From the NCBI GenBank assembly GCA_019689775.1, contig JADGGV010000161.1:1-8173 (forward strand): a stretch of 8,173 bases of DNA, read 5' to 3'. Of this stretch, positions 1-6,147 are shown in pieces. The stretch comes from Gemmatimonadota bacterium. GTDB taxonomy: Bacteria > Gemmatimonadota > Gemmatimonadetes > Longimicrobiales > RSA9. The notes below the pieces were generated by a model, which was not told where the DNA came from, did not search any database, and worked only from the letters and a program-made list of their open reading frames with translations. Position numbers and translations under genes: made by a program. Within the stretch, counting starts at the first letter, position 1, and each line of letters opens with the position of its first letter.

Positions 1-33
1 GGGCCGGACGGGCGGGAAGGGCAGCGCGGGCCG

Positions 34-54
34 GACGCCGGTCCCGCCGGCGTC
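34..54 (-). terminator. Possible terminator hairpin after the last gene
   Basis: A perfect 8-bp inverted repeat, GACGCCGG and CCGGCGTC on either side of a 5-base loop, starts 11 bases after the TGA of the hybrid kinase gene. It would make a very stable RNA stem. There is no T-run after it on the minus strand, so it is not a textbook intrinsic terminator. It could serve as an mRNA 3' end stabiliser or be a chance stem in GC-rich DNA. The rest of 1-65 shows no gene. Confidence 0.35.
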
Positions 55-65
55 GCCTTGCGGGC

Positions 66-2918
66 TCACGCCTGCATCAGCACCTCGTGAAGGAGGCGCG
101 TGAGGTCGGCGGGGACGTAGGGCTTCTCCAGGAACCGCACATCGGCCGGCAGGCCGTCGCCCGCGGTGGCGTCGCCCTTCGCGTAGCCGGAGGTGAAGAT
201 CACGGGCGTATCGGGGATCGCCCGGGTGAGCTCGCGGGCCAGGTCGGCGCTGCTCATGCCGGGCATGACCAGGTCCGTCACCACGGCGTCGATCCGTCCC
301 GCGTGCGACTCGATGATCCGGAGCGCCTCGGGGCCGCTCCCGGCGGGGATCACGGCGTAGCCCGCCCGTTCCAGCACCCGCCGCGCGAACGTGCGCACGC
401 TCGCGTCGTCCTCGATCAGCAAGACGGTCCTGCCCTGGCCGGCCCCGGCACCGGCTGGCGCGGGCGACGGCGGCTGCGGCCGCGTCGCCGGCGGGGCATC
501 CACTCGCGGGAGGTGGATCGTGAACGTCGTACCCCGCCCCGGCTCGCTGTCGAACGACATCTGACCGCCGGACTGCTGCACGATGCCGTAGACGGTGCTG
601 AGCCCGAGCCCGGTGCCGCGCCCCGGCTCCTTGGTGGTGAAGAACGGCTCGAAGATGCGCGCGGCGATCTCCCTCGGGATGCCGACGCCCGTGTCGCTGA
701 CCGCGATCCGCACGAACCGGCCGGGGTGCGCGCCGGAGTCCGGGCTCGCGGATCCGTCCCCGACGATCTCGGCGTTCATGGTCTCGACCGTGATCGTGCC
801 GCCGGCGGGCATCGCGTCGCGCGCGTTGACGACGAGGTTCATGAGGACCTGCTGGAGCTGGCCGCGATCGACCAGCACCCGGCCGAGGTCCGGCGCCGCG
901 CGGACGTGGATCCGCACGTTCTCGCCGACGAGGCGCCGCAGCATGTTGACCGATTCGGCGATCACATCGTTCGGGTCGAGGACCTGCGGCCGTAGCACCT
1001 GCCGGCGACTGAACGCCAGGAGCTGCTGCGTCAGCGCGGCAGCGGTGTCCGCGCTCCGGACCACCTCGTCGAGGTGCTCGCGCGCCGGGTGTCCGGCGTC
1101 GAGATCGTTGCCGGCCAGCATGGCGAAGCCGCGGATCGCCGTGAGCAGGTTGTTGAAGTCGTGCGCGATGCCGCCGGCGAGCTGGCCGATCGCCTCCATC
1201 TTCTGCGCCTGCCGGAACTGCTCCTCCGCCCGCCGTTGCTCGGTCACATCCCGGCAGTTCACGACGATGCCGCCGACGGCGGGGTGGTCGAGCAGGCTGC
1301 GGGCGAGGGCGACGAGCGAGCGCCAGCTCCCGTCGCGGTGGCGGTAGCGCACCTCGGTCGTAACGAGCGCGCCCGGCCGTTCGAGGACCTCGGCCAGCGC
1401 GCGACGCGCCTCTGCCAGGTCGTCCGGGTGGACGGGCTCGAGCACGTTCGTGCCGACGAGCTCCTCCGCCGAGTAGCCGAGCACCTGCCGGATGGACGGT
1501 CCCGCGTACGTGATCGAGGCGTCCGCGTCGAGGATGAAGATCAGGTCGGCGGAGTACTCGACCAGCGCCCGCCAGTACTCCTCGCTGTGCTCGAGCGCCC
1601 GCTGCGCCTCGACGTGCGCGGTCACGTCCTCGAGTACGCCCGCGATCCGGACGACGTCGCCGCGCTCGTCGCGCACCGGGAACGTGCGGCCGTGGATCCA
1701 GCGGGCCTCGCCGTCGGGCTTGACGATGCGGTAGTTCGCCTCGCAGGGCGCCTCCGCCACGCCGGCCATCGCCTCGAGCACGCACTCGCGGTCGTCGGCG
1801 TGCACCGCGTGGCGCCAGATCGGCTCCGCGCCGAGCGCGTCCGGTAGCTGGCCGAAGATGCGCTCGAAGGACGGGCTGACGTAGAGCAGCTCCGCGCCGT
1901 TCGGCGTGGACATCCAGAACACCTGCGGGATGTTCTCCGCGAGCTGGCGGAAGCGCTCGTTGCTCTCCCGGATCGCTTCCTCCGCCTGCTTGCGGTCCGT
2001 CACGTCGCGCGCGACGACGAGCGCGACCTCCTCCCCGTCGAGGCGCGTGGTGGAAGCCGACAGCTCGACGCAGATCTCCGTTCCGTCGGGGCGCACGAGC
2101 GTCCAGTCCCTCAGCGCCTGCTCTTCCAGCGACGGCGCGCGCCGCCCGGCGGCCAGTTCCGGCACCGCCTCCGGCGAGATGAACCGCTCGAACGGCCGGT
2201 ACAGGATCTCCTCGGCGGGGAAACCGAGCATCACGGCCGCGCTGTCGTTCAGCTCGACGATCGTGTGCATGTCGTCGAGCAGGAAGATGCCGTCTTTCGC
2301 GCTCTGCATGAGGACGCGGGCCCGCTCGTTGGAGAGCCGCGCCTCGCGGGCCGCCTCGCGCGCGGATGCCTCGAGCCGCGCGTGCGCCTCCGCCAGCTCG
2401 CGCTGCCGCTCCTCGAGCGCGCGGTTCGCCCGCACGATGTCCTCCACGCTCGAGAGCAGCAGGTCGAGGATCTGCTCCTTCTCGGACGTGATCGTGAACC
2501 GGCTGCCGAGGAAGGCGATGTGCACGCCCATGCTCGTGCGCTGATCCCGCCGGATCCGGCCGCCATCCAGGGCGCGGCGGATGCGCGCGATGAGCTGCAC
2601 GGGGTCGTACGGCTTGGTGATGTAGTTGTCGGCGCCGGCCTCGAGCCCGCGCACGATCGCCACCGGGTCGGTCAGGCTCGTGAGCAGCACGACCGGCACC
2701 TCGTGGCGCTGCTTGATCCGGCGGCACAGCTCGTAGCCGTCGATCCCCGGCATCACGACGTCGCTCAGCACGAGGTCGACGCTCTCCTCCGCCATCCGGG
2801 CGAGCGCCTCCTCGCCGTTGCGGGCGACGACCGCGGGGTACGCCTCGCTCTCGAGCAGGAGGCGGAGCTGCTCGGCCTGCGTCTGACTGTCTTCGACCAC
2901 CAGGACGCGCTGCCTCAT
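66..2918 (-). CDS. Soluble hybrid histidine kinase, REC-PAS-PAS-PAS-HisKA-HATPase-REC
   Basis: Large two-component sensor kinase of 950 aa with no signal peptide or membrane segment. REC1 (about 1-118) has Asp10, phospho-site Asp53 in SDVVMPGIDG, Thr80 and Lys102. A segment around 130-165 (FLGSRFTITSEKEQILDLL) and a charged coiled coil (about 165-200) follow. Three PAS/PAC units come next (about 200-310, 320-437, 445-563), each closing with a DVT motif. HisKA (about 570-640) has His586 in GGIAHDFNN. The HATPase (about 680-805) has Asn698, DTGVGIP and GRGTGLGLS. A Pro/Ala linker leads to REC2 (about 830-950) with Asp882 and Lys932. All catalytic residues are present, so an active kinase is expected. 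The ATG at 2918 has a strong AAGGAGG site and overlaps the cheB stop; the frame stays open further upstream, but only as a shadow of cheB and the end of cheA. Its position suggests input from CheA through REC1, an inference. Its PAS ligands and downstream regulator are unknown. Confidence 0.94.
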   Translation of the reverse strand: MRQRVLVVEDSQTQAEQLRLLLESEAYPAVVARNGEEALARMAEESVDLVLSDVVMPGIDGYELCRRIKQRHEVPVVLLTSLTDPVAIVRGLEAGADNYITKPYDPVQLIARIRRALDGGRIRRDQRTSMGVHIAFLGSRFTITSEKEQILDLLLSSVEDIVRANRALEERQRELAEAHARLEASAREAAREARLSNERARVLMQSAKDGIFLLDDMHTIVELNDSAAVMLGFPAEEILYRPFERFISPEAVPELAAGRRAPSLEEQALRDWTLVRPDGTEICVELSASTTRLDGEEVALVVARDVTDRKQAEEAIRESNERFRQLAENIPQVFWMSTPNGAELLYVSPSFERIFGQLPDALGAEPIWRHAVHADDRECVLEAMAGVAEAPCEANYRIVKPDGEARWIHGRTFPVRDERGDVVRIAGVLEDVTAHVEAQRALEHSEEYWRALVEYSADLIFILDADASITYAGPSIRQVLGYSAEELVGTNVLEPVHPDDLAEARRALAEVLERPGALVTTEVRYRHRDGSWRSLVALARSLLDHPAVGGIVVNCRDVTEQRRAEEQFRQAQKMEAIGQLAGGIAHDFNNLLTAIRGFAMLAGNDLDAGHPAREHLDEVVRSADTAAALTQQLLAFSRRQVLRPQVLDPNDVIAESVNMLRRLVGENVRIHVRAAPDLGRVLVDRGQLQQVLMNLVVNARDAMPAGGTITVETMNAEIVGDGSASPDSGAHPGRFVRIAVSDTGVGIPREIAARIFEPFFTTKEPGRGTGLGLSTVYGIVQQSGGQMSFDSEPGRGTTFTIHLPRVDAPPATRPQPPSPAPAGAGAGQGRTVLLIEDDASVRTFARRVLERAGYAVIPAGSGPEALRIIESHAGRIDAVVTDLVMPGMSSADLARELTRAIPDTPVIFTSGYAKGDATAGDGLPADVRFLEKPYVPADLTRLLHEVLMQA

Positions 2919-3952
2919 CGAGTCCCTCCTTGGACCCACTGCACGAGCCGAGGCGCGATCTCCGCGAGGGGGAGCACGGCATCCGCCAGCCCCGCATCGA
3001 CGGCCTCGCGCGGCATGGCGTAGACGACCGAGGTGGCCTGATCCTGGGCCAGGATGCGGCCGCCGGCCGCGCGCACCGCGTGGAGCCCATCCACGCCGTC
3101 CCGTCCCATCCCGGTGAGGATGACCGCGCCGGCCGCGGATCCGTGGCTGCGCGCCACCGATCCGAAGAGATGACTGGCGGAGGGGCGGAAGCCGCTCAGC
3201 GGCTCGCCATCGGAGAGCACGATCTTCCCGTCGGCGCTCGTGCCCAGGTGTCGCCGGTCGGGCGCGAGGTACACGGTGCCCGGGGTCAACGCCTCGCCTT
3301 GCCGTGCCAGCTTGACGCGGAGGTCGCAGGCGGAGGCGAGCCAGGCGCAGAGGCCCTCGATGAAGTTCGGCGCGATGTGCTGGACGACCAGGATCGGCGC
3401 GGCGAAGTCGCGCGGCAGCATCCGCAGGATGCAGTGCAGCGCCGCGGGCCCGCCGGTCGACGCCGCGATGGCGACCAGCTCGGTTCGGCCGCGGGCGGCG
3501 CGGGTCGGTGACCGCGGCGGGCCGGCGGGACGGCGTGGGTGCCGGCGCACGACGCGGACCTCGGCCATCGCCTTTACCATCCCCACGAGCTCGGCGCGCC
3601 GTTCGTTGAACCCGGCGGCGAGCGGCTCGCCGAGCGCCGGCATCACCATGAGCGCTCCGGCGCGGGTGGCGTCGAGCGAGAGGCTCACGTCCGCCGGGTC
3701 CGCGGCCGAGGAGACGATCACGATCGGCGTGGGCGCCCGGACCATGATCTCGCGCGTCGCCTCCAGGCCGTTCATCCCCGGCATGTGGACATCCATGGTG
3801 ATGACGTCGGGGCGCAGGCGGACGGCCAGGTCGACGGCCTCCTCCCCATCGCGGGCGCGGCCAACGACCTCGACGTCCGGATCCGCCTCCAGCGCCGCGA
3901 CCAGCAACTCCCGCACGGTGGCCGAGTCGTCGGCCACGAGCACGCGGATCAT
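2915..3952 (-). CDS. cheB: Chemoreceptor protein-glutamate methylesterase CheB
   Basis: Cytoplasmic adaptation enzyme that removes methyl groups from receptor glutamates, and in many homologues deamidates glutamines, when its receiver is phosphorylated by CheA. It is 345 aa, the usual CheB length. The receiver (about 1-115) has Asp8/Asp9, phospho-site Asp54 in TMDVHMPGMNG and Ser81/Ser82. A basic, proline-rich linker (about 136-156) leads to the methylesterase domain (about 157-342). The catalytic triad is complete: Ser165 in AASTGGP, His192 in VVQHIAP and Asp285 in TGMGRDG. The conserved receiver lysine is absent; the aligned position is Ala106 (MVMPALGEP). The ATG at 3952 overlaps the cheA stop (ATGA), with only a weak AGG ribosome site. 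The stop overlaps the next start in the same way. Its partner methyltransferase CheR is not in the window. Family assignment is secure; whether its receiver responds normally is open. Confidence 0.95.
   Translation of the reverse strand: MIRVLVADDSATVRELLVAALEADPDVEVVGRARDGEEAVDLAVRLRPDVITMDVHMPGMNGLEATREIMVRAPTPIVIVSSAADPADVSLSLDATRAGALMVMPALGEPLAAGFNERRAELVGMVKAMAEVRVVRRHPRRPAGPPRSPTRAARGRTELVAIAASTGGPAALHCILRMLPRDFAAPILVVQHIAPNFIEGLCAWLASACDLRVKLARQGEALTPGTVYLAPDRRHLGTSADGKIVLSDGEPLSGFRPSASHLFGSVARSHGSAAGAVILTGMGRDGVDGLHAVRAAGGRILAQDQATSVVYAMPREAVDAGLADAVLPLAEIAPRLVQWVQGGTR
2925..2931 (-). promoter_or_regulatory. Strong ribosome binding site of the hybrid kinase gene
   Basis: The minus strand reads AAGGAGG, then six bases, then the ATG at 2918. 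It lies inside the last codons of cheB (Gln-Gly-Gly). It fixes the kinase start although the reading frame is open for more than 1.2 kb further upstream. It is the best Shine-Dalgarno match at any junction here, so this gene may be translated independently of cheB as well as by coupling. Confidence 0.8.
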
Positions 3953-6147
3953 CGCGACCTGCCCAGGAGCTGGTCGATCGCGTCCAGCAGCGTCTGCTGG
4001 TCGAAGCTGGACTTGGCCAGGTAGGCGTCCGCGCCGACCTCGAGTCCGCGGCTCCGGTGCTCCGGCGCCTCCATGGCGGTGACGAGCACGATCGGGAGGC
4101 TACCGAGGCGCTTGGAGGCGCGCACCGCCTGACACAGCGCAAAGCCATCCATGCGTGGCATTTCTACGTCGGAGATGATCAGGTCGACCCGTTGTTCCTG
4201 AAGCAGCCGCCACGCGGCGGCGCCGTCCGGCGCGGTGACCACGCGGTAGCCCGCCGCCTCCAGGACGCTCTGCTCCAGGCTGCGCGTCGTGATCGAGTCG
4301 TCGACGACGAGGATCGTCGGCGCGACCTCGGCGGCGCGGCGGGCGAAGCGCAGCCCCGCGCCCTCGGCGGATAGCCCCGCCTCCAGGAGCACGGTGCTGC
4401 GGAGGATGAGCGCCAGCGCGCCGTTCTCGAGCATGGCGGCGCCGGCGACCTGCGGGGCGGTGTCCGCGAAGCGCTCCAGTGGGCGGAGCAGCACCTCGCG
4501 CTCGCCGACGAGCGTGTCGACGATCAGCGCGAGGCGGCGCCCTCCCGCGCGCAGGCGGAGGACCCAGAAGCGGCCGTCGATCGGGCGCTCCTCGAAGGGT
4601 GGGCCGAGCAGGCGCGCGAGGCTCACGAGGGGCACCGGCGCCTCCGCGTCCGGCAGCACGGCGCGGCCGTCGACGTGCCGGATCCGGTCCGGCTCGCCGA
4701 GCTCCATGCGCTCGACGTCGGCGCTCGGCACGCCGAGGACGTGGCGGCCGACGGCGACGAGCACGACGTGCAACATCGCCAGGCTGAGTGGGCACTCGAG
4801 GATGAACGTCGTGCCGGCGCCGGGCACCCAGTGCACGTCGATCGTGCCGCGCACCCGCTCGATCGCGGCCCGCGCCGCGTCCAGGCCGACGCCGCGCCCG
4901 GAGACCGGATCGGGGTGCGCGCGCGTCGAGAGGCCGCCGCGGAAGATCATTCGCACCAGCTCCGCGTCGTCCGTGGGGGCGCGCAGCCCGCGGCGCGCGA
5001 CCTGCGCCCGCAGCGCCTCGAGGTCGAGGCCGGCGCCGTCGTCCGCCACGGCGACGACGAGCCGGCCGCCCCGGATCGAGGCCGCCACCTCGACCCGGCC
5101 GGTGCGCGGCTTCCCCCGGATGACGCGCTCCGCCGGCGCCTCGATGCCGTGCGCGACGGCGTTGCGGACCAGGTGCAGCAGCGCGTCGCGCACGCCGCCG
5201 AGCACCGCCCGGTCCGCCTCCACCTCGCCGCCGCGGACCTCGAGCCGGGCCTCCTTCCCGGCGGCCGCGGTGACATCCCGCACCGTGCGCGGCAGCGTCT
5301 CGCACGCGTCGGCGAACGGGCGCATGCGCAGCCGGCGGATGCCGTCGCTCAGCCCGGTGGCGATGCGGGCCAGGTCGCGCGCGTGGGCCGACGCCTCGCC
5401 GGCGAGTCGCTCGCTCTCGCGCGCGAGCCGGTCGAGCTCGGCGCCGAGCCGCGCGCGGGCGTCGCGCGCGCGGACGTCGCCGCCCGGCGGGGCGAGCCGG
5501 CGCCAGTCCGCACGGCAGCGGCCGGCCAGCTCGTGCAGCTCGCGCAGCCGGGTGGAGAGGCTGGCGAGGCCGGCGGTCGCGACGGCCAGCTCACCGGCCG
5601 AGCCCGCCACGACGTCGAGCTTGTCCTCCGCGACGCGGAGCTGCGCGACCGGCACCGCGCGGGTGCCGTCAGGCCGCTCCGGAGCGGTCCCGGCGGCGCG
5701 CGGCGGAGCAGCCGGTGCGGCGGCCGGGGGCCGCGCGCCCGGCTCGCGGCCCGCCGGCGGGTGGGCGCTCTCGAGGCCCCGCGCGATCGCGGCGATCGGC
5801 GCGCGGTCGAGCGGCTCGCCGGCGCGCAGCCGGGTGCCGGCGTCGGTCAGGGCGTCGATCGCGGTGAAGATCGACCGCACCTCGCGCTCGCCCAGCGTGA
5901 TGCGCCCGTCGCGCGCCGCGGCGAGCAGCGTCTCCATCTCGTGGCATGCGGCCGCGACGAGCGGCACGCCTGCGGCGTGGGCGGCGCCCTTGAGCGTATG
6001 GGCGGCGCGGAACAGGGAGCGCAGGCGCTCCGGGTCGCCGGGCGCCGACTCGAGCGCCAGCAGGTCCGCGTTCATCGCGCGGACCTGCTCCTCGAGCTCG
6101 CCGACGAAGGTCGCCAGGAGGCGAGCGGCGAGGTCGTCGCGCTTCAC
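3949..6147 (-). CDS. cheA: CheA histidine kinase with C-terminal receiver (CheA-REC hybrid)
   Basis: Cytoplasmic kinase core of the array, 732 aa. Domains in order: HPt/P1 (about 1-125) with phospho-acceptor His50 in AAHTLKGAA; a Pro/Ala-rich linker (about 129-165); dimerisation helices P3 (about 170-285); the HATPase/P4 (about 286-450); the CheW-like P5 (about 455-590); and a receiver (about 611-730). P4 contains HLVRNAVAHGIE, ADDGAGLD and SGRGVGLD. The receiver has acidic Asp616/Asp617, phospho-site Asp660 in ISDVEMPRMDG, Thr690 and Lys712. No P2 CheY/CheB-docking domain is seen, as is common when a receiver is fused. The N-box has Ala332 where Asp is usual, and the F-box reads RGGLST rather than the usual PGFST. 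The start is GTG at 6147, inside the MCP stop (GTGA overlap) with no clear Shine-Dalgarno, so coupled translation is likely. WspE and FrzE share this CheA-REC layout. Confidence 0.95.
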   Translation of the reverse strand: MKRDDLAARLLATFVGELEEQVRAMNADLLALESAPGDPERLRSLFRAAHTLKGAAHAAGVPLVAAACHEMETLLAAARDGRITLGEREVRSIFTAIDALTDAGTRLRAGEPLDRAPIAAIARGLESAHPPAGREPGARPPAAAPAAPPRAAGTAPERPDGTRAVPVAQLRVAEDKLDVVAGSAGELAVATAGLASLSTRLRELHELAGRCRADWRRLAPPGGDVRARDARARLGAELDRLARESERLAGEASAHARDLARIATGLSDGIRRLRMRPFADACETLPRTVRDVTAAAGKEARLEVRGGEVEADRAVLGGVRDALLHLVRNAVAHGIEAPAERVIRGKPRTGRVEVAASIRGGRLVVAVADDGAGLDLEALRAQVARRGLRAPTDDAELVRMIFRGGLSTRAHPDPVSGRGVGLDAARAAIERVRGTIDVHWVPGAGTTFILECPLSLAMLHVVLVAVGRHVLGVPSADVERMELGEPDRIRHVDGRAVLPDAEAPVPLVSLARLLGPPFEERPIDGRFWVLRLRAGGRRLALIVDTLVGEREVLLRPLERFADTAPQVAGAAMLENGALALILRSTVLLEAGLSAEGAGLRFARRAAEVAPTILVVDDSITTRSLEQSVLEAAGYRVVTAPDGAAAWRLLQEQRVDLIISDVEMPRMDGFALCQAVRASKRLGSLPIVLVTAMEAPEHRSRGLEVGADAYLAKSSFDQQTLLDAIDQLLGRSR

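Noticed and set aside
1..37. Direct repeat GGGCCGGACG at 1-10 and 28-37
   Set aside because: Only ten bases in very GC-rich DNA with two copies; no array, no matching copies noticed elsewhere. Chance is sufficient.
2919..4148. Upstream extension of the hybrid kinase frame to 4148
   Set aside because: The extra 410 residues are low-complexity Arg/Ala/Gly sequence lying over cheB and the end of cheA in another frame. The kinase homology begins exactly at the ATG 2918 with its AAGGAGG site.
4100..5305. Minus-strand 401-codon frame within cheA
   Set aside because: Arg/Gly/Ala-rich shadow of the CheA coding frame; no sign of a frameshifted or nested protein.
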